64,000 nucleotides of DNA from Mesostigma viride (GCA_009746045.1 RPFO01001163.1:23751-87750); one strand, 5' to 3'; positions 10,768 through 22,883 are shown, numbered from the stretch's first letter. Notes: generated from the letters alone by a model not told the origin. Translations and numbers: made by a program.

Positions 10768-13221
10768 AGATTTGGCCATCACATTTTGACCTTCTATCTC
10801 AGCTGGGAAGGATATGCTATGTGCACATTGAACTTTGCTCGTACAGTTGCATTGAAATGCATGTGGTAATGTTTTGTCATGGTCATTCCTTGTCCAGTTG
10901 TGGCAGTTATGTCATCCTTGGGGTCTGTTCTGCACTGCAGCATCGGGTGCTAAAATTTCACAACTGCGAACACAGTTGTGCGTGTGGTCTTTCAGTCCAC
11001 CATGTTGCACGGATGCGACATGCCATTTGTGGTATTAAATTATCCGGGCGTCCCGGTCGATCGGCGCCGACCGTAATCCGGCGCCAGTGCCGAGGCCATA
11101 GTTGGCAGCCGAGGCAATCCGTGTGGAAGTAAGTGTAGAATTTTTGCTGACGAACTTGGCCTTTGCGCCGTAGGCGGACCTAGCGCCTGAACGGGAGTCA
11201 CGGGACAGCCAAGTGGCACTGCACACACGTGATGATGGTACCTACGGACATTTGGATATTTTCCAGGAGAGTCCTAGCCGTACTGGTCTTTAATGTGTTC
11301 TAGACGGTTCGAGAAGCCCGTCCCCGCGGACCTGACGTCATGCCTGGTTGGCAGCGCGGGGCGCAGCCACCAACGGGGACGAAGGGACAAAATAGGCAAG
11401 GCACAAGCTATGCCAGGAATCCGGACCTTGTATCGTAATTTACCACGTTGCTCTACAGATTTGCTATCGCTTAATCCTGGAGTGTAATTCTCCTGTGGGC
11501 TCGGGTGCGAATCCCTCGCCTACTGGGTGTAAGTCTTCCCGTATTGAGTGTTTAATCTGTGTTGTAACATTGTAATATACGAAACCGGTTTTCCGGGTTT
11601 GAGCTTATTCGTATTGTGTGACAAGTATTCTTAAGCCACCATCGTGCGCTGTGACGCATAGGAAGATAAAGGTCTTTCGCATTCATTATCAATCATCAAG
11701 GCGCTATTTTAGATAGCCATGTCACGGACGCGAGCTATGTCATCCGGGCGCCCACTATGCACAAGACCGGTGACGTGCGCAACGAATTTGTTTTCTGCGC
11801 ATTTTCAACAAAGGCTAGTGATACGGGGGGGGACACTGGCCGTGACTTGCAGCATTATTAGGGGCAGGGGCAGGCGCGCCGGGCCAGGCACAGTCGGGCG
11901 CGCAGCATAAGAGCGGACGAAAGTGTACGTGCACGCGCGCCGGGCCAGGCACAGCTGGGCGCGCAGCACTGACTTGAGCGGACGGCAGCACAAGTGCGCA
12001 GCGTCGAGAGGATCATACGCGAGTTAGTGGACAGCTGGAGCTGGAGCTGGAGCTGGAGCTGGAGCTGGAGCTGGACTGCTGGACTTCAACAGCGCCGAGG
12101 CTATTGACAGGCCAGGTGTCTTTGTGGTGTAGAATAGCGGGTCAACGCTATGAGGACTGGACAGAAAATGGAAAAGGACAATGTGCGGTGCGGAGCCAGA
12201 TCGCTGGAATGAATGCGAAATCGCTGGCAGCCCTACAAAGGGATTTCTTCTAGAAAGGAAATATTAGAAGCAATGTTTGCTGGGCCACTCACATGCAAGG
12301 TGTGAGCGTGCAGATTGTTTGAAGGATATTATGCTTCGACCTTGGTGGTCGTGACTCAATGCCGGACATTCCCAGGGACAGAAATGCCGGAGCCTCTAGG
12401 AGATGAGATCGGCAACAGGGTAGCAATTTAGATTTGTCGGGATGCCTTCCTGCTTTTGTTGGCATGTGTGATAGAAAGCCAGGACGGCAACTGGAATGCG
12501 GTTTCTGTTTGCATGGTTCAGGCAGCAAGATAGTTTTGGCATTCCTGGCTGGACTGACAAGTGTGGCGTGTGTCATGCGTGTGGCATGACGAATGGTTTG
12601 GTTCATAGTCGAAGAGGACTCTCACGTAGCGTGTAGTCTCTTCGAGTTTCTCGCTAGTGGCCTTCGTGTTTCTCCCTTTCCTTGGGAGCAAGGCCGGTAG
12701 CATGTCATGGAGCGCTGCCTAACTGCGGGCTCGTGAGCATGGAGTGCATCGATATTGAGACTATCAACGTGTTGTAATTGTATTAACTTTCTCAATAAAT
12801 TCCGCATGTGCGGCTTCATCATCAGACTGTGCAAAGTGTGTGTTGTGAAAGCATTGTTCTATAGCAGGGGAGGCAAAAGCATCATCTTGCACCATCATCA
12901 TTATCGCAATTAGATTAGTTGGAGCGTCTAGCTAACGCCCCAGCAAGGATAGTCAAACGCGGCACGCGACGGTACACAAGGGGATCAATAAGGTGGTCAT
13001 CAGGCACGAGGGACAGTTCCTTGTCCTCGGCTGAGAGCCCTCCTTTCATTACTCGAAGAGACTACCTCCATCTGCAAAGGATACTGATAGCAATTGAGGA
13101 AAAATTTTCATTTCAGCAAAGAGAGACGGTGTGCAGTTTTCTGGGGAAGACTAGCACCCATAGTAGTGGCCTGATCAACCATTTAAGTCTTTCAGATTAG
13201 ACCGTTGCAACTTAGTAGTGG
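10768..13221. other. Long non-coding stretch, possibly 5' region of a gypsy element
   Basis: No gene was recognised. TGTAA motifs near 11482 and 11562-11575 could serve as polyadenylation signals for the upstream gene. There is a tandem duplication with period about 65 (11871-11905 and 11936-11970, sharing GGGCCAGGCACAG) and a GGAGCT microsatellite at about 12032-12074. The 5' LTR and leader of the gypsy element that follows should lie here, but I could not find matching LTR ends. Confidence 0.4.
12032..12074 (+). repeat. GGAGCT hexanucleotide repeat
   Basis: About seven copies of a 6-bp GGAGCT unit. Confidence 0.9.
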
Positions 13222-15345
13222 TTGTGGCAGTTTATGTCATATCACACTAGGTCGGTCACAGCGTTTTTGGCAAGCCACGCAGGCTGTGCCAACACGGGCG
13301 TCGACACCGACGGGCAGGAGCTCTCCAGGGTTGATACCAACATCAACATGTCAGGAACTGACCCCACAGCATCAGGCAGTGGTGGGTCAGCGCCGACAGC
13401 TACGGGCGGTCAAGCAACTGACCCGCCCAGCGGTCTTCTCGGCACTAGTGCGGACACCGCTTTGTTAGGTAACGGAGCGCCTTCCCTTCCTTCGGCAGGG
13501 GACGGTGGTGCTCTTACCCAAGTGCTGCGCCCGGCTGCTGCAAGAGCAAGCGGCAGTTGCTCTAGGCGGCACTCCGAGCTCAGCAAGCGACGCAGTTATC
13601 GCAACAGGCGACGCTTGTTGAAGAAACTGTGCGACTTGCTTTGCATGGAGCGCGCGGAATCTACGGCTGAAGCGAGGCGTGCTATGAAGCGCTGAGCAAC
13701 GGCGGCAGGCGGAGGCAACCACGGAAGCTGCACGCGCCTGCCAAGCTGCGGCCCAACGCGACGCCGAGGCCAGGCAGGCTGCCGACGAGGAGGCCGCTGC
13801 CGAGGAAGCGCGGCGACATGAGGCGCTGCGCGACCAACGCGGGCACTTCGACGACTGAAGAGCGCAGTGGGACAGGTCCGCTACGCAACGTTGAACCCAG
13901 TCAGCCACGCGCCGGACCAAGCGGTCAACGGCGGGGCGACGGGGAAATGGCGCAGGATGACGAGCTGCAGCCGAACGTCGGTCGGGTAGGCACCCGGTCG
14001 ACTGCCGACGCATCTAGTTATACGCTGGGGGGGAACCTACGGGCACCCAACCAAGGCACGTTATCGTGGCGCGGTGGGTATGGTGCAGCCCCCAGGGGGG
14101 GAGCATCAGGTGGCTTGTTTAGCACTGGTCGGCCACCCATGACGGCGGCAGCAACGCCGTTGGGTGGCACCGCAGGGCGGCCCAGGCTTGGCGGCATTCG
14201 GTCAGACTTCGGCTGGGGCCAAGTCGATCGGGAGCCAGCCAGCATACCATGGAGTGAGGGCGACGACGTCCAGCGACCCCACCGCATGCCGTACGGCGTG
14301 CATGGCGAATCCACTCGTGTGCCATCGCTGCCCAAGGTGGAGCTTCGCGAGAAGTTCACCTCAGCAGGCACAGGTGCGATGTTAGAGGAAGCCTATCAGA
14401 GCTCTTCCGAGCTCATTGTACATATATAACACCTATCGTTACGCCTCGGGGTATCCTCTTCGCCATGAGATGGTGATGGATTTTATTCACCTCTTTTTCC
14501 ATGACCTGACCAAGAAGAAGGTCCAGGTTTTGGTCCAGGATTACCGAGCGCTCGTGGACCGGTGTCATCGCACGGACATCTGGTTTGCGCTCACGGACAT
14601 GGGCACACCGGATCTCGACTCGATCATCTTCGATGTCGACCCGGCAGAGCAGCTGTGGCAGCAACTGCGGCTGGAGTACCCAGTTGAGCACGTCAAGGCC
14701 ATCGCGGAATGGAATGGAGCGTTCACCGTCGCCGAGGGTGAGGATCCGGCTTTCTCCCTTGACTGGCTCCTCGCGTTTGCGGGCAAAGTGCCTGATTATA
14801 CGCAGACCAAGGCTTGCCGGTTATGGCGGAGTGCAGTGCCCCTGCTGGCCATCGATCTTCCGGAGCCGCCCGGTGGGGAGTGGACTTTGGTGACTCTCTG
14901 TGCGGCATTCAAGCGGCTGCTCAGGAAGCGTGCGGAAGGCGAGAAGGGTATCTCGTCTGAGCTGGCTGAGATGCGCAAGAAGATGGCTGAGATGGAGAAG
15001 GCCATCGCGGTCAAGGGTGGCCAGCGGCTGCCTGGTGCGGGGCGCGGTGAATATGTCGGCACTCAGGGTGGTGGCAACGCCGCCGGTTACGGGGGCAGTG
15101 GCAGTGGTGGTCAGGGTGGCAGCGGCGGTGTCAGTCGTGGTGGCGGCGGCAGTGGCTACGGTGGTCGGGGTCGCGGTGGTGGTCGAGGCGAAGGCGGTCG
15201 TCCGCCGACATCGGATGGGACTCAGGAGGCGCAGGGCTTGCAAGGCGCGCTGGGCGCACCCACCAGTGTGCACTACAAATCGGGCTGCTTCCTGTGCGGT
15301 CAGGATGGGCACATCAAACGCGATTGTCCCAAGGCGTCACTGTAA
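13222..15345 (+). pseudogene. Gag of a Ty3/gypsy element, frameshifted
   Basis: Gag packages retrotransposon RNA. The coding sequence is spread over three frames (13222-13695, 13818-14429, 14416-15345). The first part is Ser/Thr/Gly-rich and leads into an Ala/Arg/Glu coiled coil near 13690-13860. The last part carries the capsid-like helical region, a charged coiled coil (residues AEMRKKMAEMEKAI), a long Gly/Arg linker, and a C-terminal CCHC zinc knuckle CFLCGQDGHIKRDC at about 15291-15332. It is followed by protease, methyltransferase and reverse transcriptase regions on the same strand. Frame breaks mean it is not translatable as one protein. Confidence 0.75.
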
Positions 15346-15615
15346 GAAGTCACACCCAGCAACGGTCCGAACCCATCTGGCGGGACAGTGCCCAGCGCCG
15401 GGGGTGCACTTTGCGGACGTGAAGGACAAGAAGGTGGACGCGGGGGACGTGGTCATCATTCAGCCGACGGGCGAGGTGGGGGGGCGTGAAAGGGAGGATG
15501 GGGGATCGCAGGTTCGATACAGGGACGAGGACTTCTGGCGGCCAGCCGACGTGATGGCGTTGGACATCCACGCAGTTGGCGCCCGAGGGAAGCACGTGCA
15601 CCGCCGTCGTTTCAG

Positions 15616-16330
15616 GTGGGGCAGCCAAGTGAGACTGTGGGGCAGTTGCCTCAGTCCTTTCGCATGGCTCCCGCTCGGACCGGCTCCACCCTGGAACACG
15701 ACAATCCTGCTGGGGCAGAGCAGCGGCGCAGGTTGTTGCCCTTATACCCAATGCCGTCGGTCGTGGACACGCCTGCATACACTCCCCGGCAAGTGGTCGA
15801 GTGGTTCGGTCAGCGGGCCGTGGAGGTGCTCGGGTCGCACGCGTCAGAGGTACAGCGGTACGCTGACAGCATGGACGCCCGTAGGTTGCACAACGCTGAG
15901 ACAGCCACATTTGTTGGGCATCGCCCTGCATCGGCTTCGGTAGTCGTGGGTCATGTCGCTCATGGTGTCTTGGACAACGCGCAGCGGGCGGGCGTAGTGC
16001 CTAGGGCACCCACTGTCACCTCATATCCGGATGGTGAGCCAGCAATGGCGTTTCAGGCAAAGGGGCACGGGGAGCCCCTGAGCAACGTGGTCTACAGTAA
16101 TTACCATGAATTGGTCGTGAAACTGGACAGCGGGGCCCACCACTCGTCATCAGTGCTCGGCTAGCTGGCCCAGTTGCTCGACCTAACCAGGGAGAATGGC
16201 GGGTTGCGGGACAGTCATGTGTCCGTGGCGGGCTGGCAGGGCCCTGCCGCTAAACCCTTTGCCATGACTGCGGTCCAGGTTATGGTCATCCTCAACCCGC
16301 TTGCAGGCCATCCGACATGGCCTGCATCCC
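15616..16330 (+). pseudogene. Retroviral-type aspartic protease region
   Basis: The frame 15616-16164 ends with VVKLDSGAHHSSSVLG, the D-S/T-G-A active site of retrotransposon aspartic proteases, followed at once by a stop. The expected continuation is readable in the same register up to about 16330, so the stop is an inactivating change. Upstream residues form a linker after Gag. The enzyme would cleave the Gag-Pol polyprotein. Position between zinc knuckle and polymerase fits the family order. Confidence 0.65.
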
Positions 16331-16362
16331 TGTGAATGCCCTTGTGACCAAGCAGTCATCGT

Positions 16363-18181
16363 ATGACGTGCTGGTCGGCATATGGAGGTCATGTTCCCCA
16401 TGCGGCTCGAGGTACGCATGTGGGAAGGCCGCGCGGTGTACATCTTTGTCATGCCATGCGCCAAGCAAGCATCCCGGTGAGCTGCTACAGCTCGGACACT
16501 GGGGCAGTGCGTGTCTCGACGGTCAACCGGGTCGAGGTTGGGTCGCGCGACGTGGTGGTGGAGATCTGGATGGGGGAGGTCACGGCAGCTGGGGGGGCTG
16601 TGCGTGATAAGCATCGGCCGTGCATCGCATCAGCGCTGGTGGGACGGGCCTCATTGCAGAGCACGTGGGCGGCGCGACAGCAGCCGCAAGCGCGGCAGGC
16701 CCTTCTGCGTCAGCACGTCACCAACGCGGTGCGGCAGCAACAATTTTCTCAACTCCCGCGGCAATCTCAGTCACAAGTGGCTGTCGCGACAACCGAAGGT
16801 AACTTCTGTGCCGATGTTCTGGCAGAGTCGCGGGTGTTGTCCGAAGGGGTTGTCTTGCTGGAATTGTTTGCTGGGATGGGAGGGGGGCTGGCTGGTTTTC
16901 TCGCTGCAGGCGGTACGTGTCATACGTTAATCGCCGTGGAGCCGTCTCCTACAGCTCGGGCAGTGTACAGGCATCACTGTGCCCAGTTGTCTGCCCTGTA
17001 TCCATCTCAGTTTCCTCCGTCTGCGTGGACAGATCCGTTTGGGGAGTGCCCTCAGGATATCCGTGCTATTGGGGAGGTTCATGTGCGAGGCCTTTTGAGG
17101 CAGGACCAGAGGATAGACTGACCTCGTCCTCGCGGGCTGGGAATGTCAAGGGTTGAGTCAGGCCGGCGTAGGACGCGGGCTTGCGGATCCTATGAGCGGG
17201 TTGTTTTGGGATCTGCTTCGAGTCCGACGTTGGACTCTTGCAGCAGCTGCAGGACCAGCCACTAGCGTATCTTTTTGAGAGCGTGGTGGCCGACGACAGC
17301 CTCAGGCTCACGAGGTAGTGAGGAAGGACTGGGCCCAGATCGTGGACATCTTAGGGGCACCCGTCACGTGCGACAATGCAGGATTGGGCGGGCTCACCCA
17401 CAGGTACCGCGCATTCTGGACCAACCTTGCACTCACCACCACCATCCAGGCAGTGGTAGATGCGATCACACGACAGCATGACGGCATGCCCGTGGAGGTG
17501 GCGCTGCCACCACATTTGGTCATGCAGCGGGTAGACGTCGCCGATCGGCACCCTTACGCGCCCTTCAATCACGTAGGTAAGCCTATGTGCGCTCTTCCCA
17601 CCTTGGTTAGTTACCAGGGGTCATCGGCCTACAGGGACCGGGGCAAGGGTTTGGTATGGGACACCGGTACGGGTTTGTTGGTGCAGCCGCCCGCTGAGTT
17701 TCGTGAGGTTAGCATGGGGTTCCATGTGGGGGCGTCCGCCGCTGAGGGGGTTTTAGAGGCCACTAGGTGGTCTCTCGTTGGGCAAGCCATGTCAGCCTTC
17801 CAGGTTGGGTATGTTCTGCGGGCCGCAATGCAAGTGCGCCAGGGTGGGGGATACATCCCCACACCGCCACCGCCTGTCAGTGCCCACGCGGCTGGTGTCC
17901 GGCCAACAGCATCCGGCGGCACTGGGTCGCCATGGAGATCGCGGCTGCTTCAAATATGGAGCGTTATCCTCATGACGTCCTTGTTGTCCAGCACGGTATT
18001 CGCTGGAGCGCCCACCCTGCAGCAATCGGTCGGTCGCGCAGTCCGTGCCATTCAGCAGGTGAGCGTCACACCCGGTGTAGCCGCATTTTCCCTTTTTCAC
18101 GATGCCGCTGTATGGGGCCTTGCCTCGACAGTAGAAGTGCCGCAGGCGCAGATCCTGCTGCCTCTCACATATGGGCCATAG
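16363..18181 (+). pseudogene. Cytosine-C5 DNA methyltransferase-like region carried by the retrotransposon
   Basis: C5 methyltransferases transfer a methyl group from S-adenosylmethionine to cytosine. The motifs appear in family order over three frames. Motif I is LLELFAGMGGGLAGF near 16855-16905. Motif IV is AGWECQGLS with the catalytic Cys codon at 17144-17146. Motif VI is LFESVV near 17268-17288. A segment reading LTHRYRAFWTNLAL (about 17395-17440) is typical of the Dnmt3/DRM branch. Motif IX is like REVSMGF, and motif X is like LVGQAMSAFQVGYVL near 17780-17820. The usual PCQ is ECQ and ENV is ESV. Stops and shifts at about 17119, 17275 and 17313 break the frame. It sits between protease and reverse transcriptase, so it belongs to the element rather than the host. 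Capture of such enzymes by retrotransposons has been reported in Klebsormidium and Symbiodinium. Confidence 0.82.
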
Positions 18182-18592
18182 GTGAGCACCTCACCGCCGT
18201 GCAACGCAAGGCTATGGAGCACTGGTTGTATTCTGCACGCTCAGTTTTCGCTTTCAGCAGTGAAGAACTAGGGTGCTACAACGGGGGCTGCATGGGGGTC
18301 CCACTAGATACGGATCAGCCCTTATTCAGGCGGCAGCATAGGCTGAGCCCGACTGAGCTGGAATTCGTAGAATCATGCTAACTGTCGAGAGCTAGAGGCA
18401 GCTGGGATCATCCGCGCTTCATCCTCCAGTTATGCAGCTGCCACGGTGGTTGCACCCAAGAAGGACACCATCACAGGCGAGTGGACAGGTATGCGCATGG
18501 CCACTGACCTGCGTCAGCTGAACGCGCACACTCCTGTTGATAGGTACCCCATGCCTCGGGTCGATGATGTTTTGGATGAAATATCTCCCCAG
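18182..18592 (+). pseudogene. Ty3/gypsy reverse transcriptase, N-terminal part, truncated
   Basis: This is the start of a gypsy reverse transcriptase: a region resembling RLSPTELEFVESC, then LEAAGIIRASSSSYAAATVV, then APKKD, then TDLRQLNAHTPVDRYPMPRV. Those correspond to the conserved finger motifs that precede the first catalytic Asp. A frame change occurs near 18379. Coding stops abruptly at 18592 where the LTR of the chromovirus begins; the catalytic YxDD half, RNase H and integrase are absent from the window. Confidence 0.8.
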
Positions 18593-19175
18593 TGTTACGT
18601 CCCAGCCCAGACACCTAACCTGAGCTACGTAGCGAAAGATCTACCATGCCGGAATTAGGAAGATTCAAGGTGGCCTAATGCAGATTGCGCTTCACGACTG
18701 GGGTCGTGAGATATCTGGCACCGCGACTTGATGCCAAGCACACTTATAATGGCTAGCAAGACCAATTACAAATGAATAGTTGCCCCAGGTTTAATATGAA
18801 GGCGTCATCGCACTTTACATTCATCAAACCAAGAGAGGACGAGACTCTCGTCCTTGGACTAATTTAACCTAGGCCGGTGGCTGCGCAGATACAGCGCCGA
18901 TCCTCTAGAGAATTCCAAATCATGCATTCCACGCAAGATCCCCGGGCCGACGTCGACCCTCAACTACAGGATCCACGCATATAAGTACAGGCAAGATCTG
19001 AACTGGCGCGGCGCGACTGCATCGGCCCCTAGAAGGTCATACATGACGACCTAGGACCAAAATAACTAGTCCAAATCACATGACTACCAAAGTCAATACA
19101 GACTAGAACAACAGGCCAAACTGCCTTAGTAATTTATTCCATTGTTGCGCCCGTTCAAAGGGCCGGGATGCAACA
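18593..19175 (-). repeat. LTR of the minus-strand chromovirus (3' LTR)
   Basis: A 583-bp sequence with TG...CA ends that are themselves a long imperfect inverted repeat: TGTTACGTCCCAGCCC at the left, and the complement of TGTTGCATCCCGGCCC at the right. A G-rich polypurine tract adjoins the right end, as expected for a 3' LTR on the minus strand. The left edge cuts the reverse transcriptase of the methyltransferase-bearing element. No second copy was found in the window, so the pairing is inferred. Confidence 0.7.
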
Positions 19176-19192
19176 CTCCCCCCCCGCGGGGG
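19176..19192 (-). promoter_or_regulatory. Polypurine tract of the chromovirus
   Basis: On the minus strand a run of G with AG immediately precedes the LTR start TGTTGCATCC. This is the usual plus-strand primer site of LTR retrotransposons. Confidence 0.65.
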
Positions 19193-19388
19193 TCGGTAGT
19201 CCCTACCGTACAAGAGATGGAAAAGAAACAAGTATGCTGCGCTACTATAAGAGTACTATGTCCCAACCCCGGTCCGCCCGCGGGTTAGTATTACCAATTC
19301 CTCTAGAGGTTGATACACAGGACCAACCCTGACGTAGTAGCATGAAACAGATCATTCCGCTATCCGTCATATATCTCTCACAACCACC

Positions 19389-20304
19389 TTAACGACCGGT
19401 GGCACGCCGTTGTTGCTGGGCCGCAATAAGGACCTGACGACCCATTGGCGTCATAGTCCGAATCAGCCTACCGGGATACGAGCGCAGGTCCCTCTCGAAA
19501 GCCACCTGGTAGGGCGACACCTTCTGCCGGCCGAACTGAGAGAGCTCCACCCACGTGCCCGGGGGCCACATAGCCAGGAATCCGGCGAGGTACTGGAGAT
19601 GAGTGAACAACAAGGTCAGAGCCGATTTATCCGCCACGTACCCCACAACGATGGGCACCAACGAAGTCCACCCCCATCTTGAACACAGCGGTGCGCACGT
19701 GATCATCATCATAGGTAGTCTTCAAGGTCCACGCAAAGTCTGGCGCCGTCTTGTCGAGGAAAGTGCGCCCGTCCACTGGAGCCACCTTAGGGGGCGCCAC
19801 CGTGTGCCCTATCCCGTCCACATAGTACTTCCAGTCCCACCAATGTGCCGTGCCATACCGCACTATATGCCCCACGGTAAAAGGGAGGTGAGGACTGGAC
19901 GGCTGCGGCAGCGGCACCGGCATCTGTGGTGAGAAGGTCATCTCCAGCTGCTCCCAGTATGCCCCGCGGTCCACGGCACACCAGGGTCCAGCTTGAAAAA
20001 CCAAGGGCTCGGGCACATGCATTCCGGCGGGAGCTTGGAGCGGCGGTCCCACGAAATGCAAACACAATTTCTCTGTACGCGGGCCCGGTCCCCCATACTT
20101 TGCCACCCTGCCCGCCTGAGTCCGCATGAAATCCCCCAGCGTCCATTCCTCATAAGAAAGCCCGGGGGCACGGGATGCAGCATCATAACCCACTGACGTG
20201 TCTACCGAATGGTCCGCTTGGCGACCCTGCTGGGCCATCAATTGGCGGAGGAGTTCTTGCTGATTCTGCACCGTCGCCACGAGCACGTCGTAGGGTACTG
20301 TGGG
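19389..20304 (-). pseudogene. 3' ORF downstream of chromovirus pol, interrupted; C-terminal part
   Basis: Two minus-strand frames (20304-19627 and 19712-19389) overlap and are joined by one frameshift. The product has a Gln-rich coiled coil (VQNQQELLRQLMAQQ), a Trp-rich middle and a basic C-terminus; I recognise no domain. At 20304 the frame is cut by a copia element. When that 7.3-kb insertion and its GTGGG duplication are ignored, the frame continues in register into 27662-27856, which shows the two parts were one ORF. It ends about 200 bases before the polypurine tract and LTR, so it is the last ORF of that element. It could be an extra protein of the chromovirus or Gag of a different element; the first is favoured by strand and position. 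Confidence 0.5.
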
Positions 20305-21002
20305 TGTTTTCTTTTATGATCCTTCCTTGCAGATCACAGGTCAAGATCAAGGCTGAGGAAGTGAGAGACTGAGAGACAAAATGTTCACGCAGAAAATTGG
20401 CAGCTCGAGATGCCCTTGCTGCCTTTGTTCATTTCATGATATAGGCAATTAGGTGGCAAAGGTAGAACTGCCACATGTCAAGCAAGGGTTGCAACACTTC
20501 TAGATTCCTAGAATATTTGTTGTGTGATTACCAGATGGCATTTGCTGAAATACAACGTAAGGAATGATTGCCATCTGTCAACATGCAAATAACCATCATA
20601 TGGAACTGCCATCTGTCAATAAACTAAGCAATGTGCTCTAGGCATTCGCCACATGTCCATGGAATAAAGTATCTAGAATCCTTGTCAGGAATCAAGAAAC
20701 ACTGACGTAAGATCTGACACAACAGTAGTCACTGTACCATGAATCTACCTCATGAACTAGCAACATGTTCAGGCCAGTTGGCATGCCAGTTGTCAGCACA
20801 ATTGTCACGTGATATGCTGACACACTACTAGTCTACTTGGCAAGACCATAGTGCATATAACTTTGGAAGGCCGTATCTCAGCCATTCGTCGTCCAAATCG
20901 AGTAGGAAAAAGTGCTACAAGTCCAGCTATTAAATCTCTATCAAGCTGACTATATACAAGCACAATGTGGGCAGGGCAGGTGGATACACTAATATCCAGA
21001 CA
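20305..21002 (-). repeat. copia-1 3' LTR
   Basis: This is 698 bp, beginning TGTTTTCTTTTATGATCC and ending ATATCCAGACA on the plus strand. It is seven bases shorter than the other LTR through three small indels. Confidence 0.95.
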
Positions 21003-21012
21003 CCCCCCTTAG
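21003..21012 (-). promoter_or_regulatory. copia-1 polypurine tract
   Basis: The minus strand reads CTAAGGGGGG immediately before the 3' LTR. Confidence 0.85.
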
Positions 21013-21041
21013 TCCAATGACGTGCCCACTAACAGCTCAAG

Positions 21042-21588
21042 TCACACAGGAATGCAGGAGCGGTCCTCGAAGCAGCTCGAAGCGTGGTCGCGGAAGTGCC
21101 TCCCGCCAGTGAAGCAGAGACCGAGGCCGTGGGTTGCCAGCAGGTAGCGGATGACCCGCTTGGCAGCCTGCATATCACCTAGCGTGGGTGATTGCATCTG
21201 TTGCGCCAGGCGGTTGACAGCGAATGCCACGTCTGGCCGCGTCCATGTGGTGACGTAGATGAGCGCCCCCACTATTTGCTGGAACACCTCCCGTTGCGAT
21301 TGGTCACACTGTCCCCCCTCGCTCAACACGGCACCCGGGACAACCGGGGTGGGAACACCACGACTCTCACCTAGCCCAAAGCGGGCAGCAATTTCTATGA
21401 TGTAGGGAGACTGGTGCAGGGCAAGGGAACGGGTGACGCTGTCAATAGAAAGACACACACCTAGAAACAAGGAAGGGTGGTCCGATTCTGACAGCTGAAA
21501 ACGTGTATACCAAGGCGAGAAACCCAGGCGGCTACCCAAGGGGCAGAGGGGCTGGCAACGATCATGTCATCAACATGTACAAACACAA
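21042..21588 (-). pseudogene. copia-1 RT C-terminal part and start of RNase H
   Basis: This contains the catalytic RT motif HVDDM (Asp codons at 21566-21571, usual YVDD), then SLFLGV, a QSPYI block, VGALIYVTTWTRPDVAFAVN and AKRVIRYLLATHGLGL, all hallmarks of copia RT leading into RNase H. It is separated from the rest of RT by the element at 21589-23584, which landed about 17 bases upstream of the catalytic Asp pair. Confidence 0.85.
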
Positions 21589-22000
21589 TCGGATTTCATT
21601 GAAAAGAGTTTCTCGAAGTGAGGCGGGGAATAAGGCCGCTCACGGGAGCCGCCTGGATGGTCGGCTGAACCGGGCGGGTTTGGCAGATGTAACCGGATTT
21701 GGCTAATGGCTGGCGACCTGGAATTGTTAGTAGGGGCAGTGGCCCTATTGTGCTACAATCTCGAGACAATCTTATGCTTAAAGTTTGACAGGGCCGGGTT
21801 TGTTGAACCGGTTTGTTGAATGATAATTAGAACCTTTCGGAAAGGGTATTTGATTGGTTGTTGTTTTTGTGGTACGGTAGGTGTCGCTACATTCTCAGGT
21901 TGGCGTGTTAAGTTAAGCTCGGTTGCTGATGTCAGCCCCGTGCTAGGGCAGTTTGACTACTTTGGCGGCGTAGTGACATTGTTGTGGTCTTTTTTCTTGT
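21589..22000 (+). repeat. Split direct repeat A1 (copy 2)
   Basis: This is 412 bp, partner 23010-23421, with about four differences. Confidence 0.9.
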
Positions 22001-22883
22001 AAACGTTGGCTGAGCGCCGGCGGCTGAGGCTATGGCGGTACAAGAAGTGCCTCACCAGCCTTGCGCTCAGCATGGGTGCGGGGCTAAAATTTGTTAACCA
22101 AATTTCCGGCATCCATGAACCCTGGCTGCTTAAGGCGGTTGGGATTCATGGCTGCCACTGGCCCGGAATTAATGTCCGGGTGATCGGGGTTTAAATGCGA
22201 AGCGGGGGCTGATGCATTATTTAATGGCTGGTTTGTTTGAAAGAAACGGCCAGCTGGCCGGGTTGGGCAAGGGCTAGCTTGCTTGATGGTTCCGTACCTG
22301 GGGATGCTTGCGCCTCGGGTTGGGCTGTCGGCAGGCTGGCCTGCCTTTGAGTTGTCTCGTACCTGGAAATGCTTGCATTCCGGGTTGGGCTTGGCTTGAG
22401 GGCCGCCGCGGCTCGGGGGGGTAAAAAATTTAAGTCACCGTTGTGGGACACGGAGCCTCGGCGCAGGAGGCAAGGGCTGAAAACCAACTTGATTTCGTAT
22501 TCAGTGGTATTTCCACTTTTTTGTACGGAAGGAGTGTTTATGTGCTCGGCACTAGGTTGGTTGCTCTTCAAAAAAGTTGTAAACTGGGCGTCGGCTGGAA
22601 TCAGCGGTGCCAGTCAGCAGCTTTTGCTTTGACTTTGTGTTCCGCGACAGCACCCCTTAGCGGACCAGAGAAGAGGTCGGCAACGAGGTCAGCGGGGGCC
22701 CCCGAGTGGGGTCAAAAATGCGAGCTGTGTCGATCGACAGTGCATGAATTTTTGTGCATTCACAGTCGCTGGGAATTAAATCTGTTTTCTGGCAACGGAG
22801 AGCGCCCATCGCGACAGGACAGCTTTTGACGGGAAAGGAAATGGTGCTTCTTTAGCGGACCGGAGGGCCAGGAAGGGGAGGTT
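22001..22883 (+). other. Internal region of copy 2; no recognised gene
   Basis: The longest frame (22443-22829, 128 codons) shows no domain. GCTTGCATTCCGGGTTGGGC-type sequence is repeated imperfectly near 22305-22330 and 22370-22395. Confidence 0.5.

Noticed and set aside
11450-11525. tRNA-like segment ending GGGTGCGAATCCC
   Set aside because: A T-arm-like piece and a short stem exist, but no acceptor stem, D-arm or proper anticodon loop (position 33 is not T).
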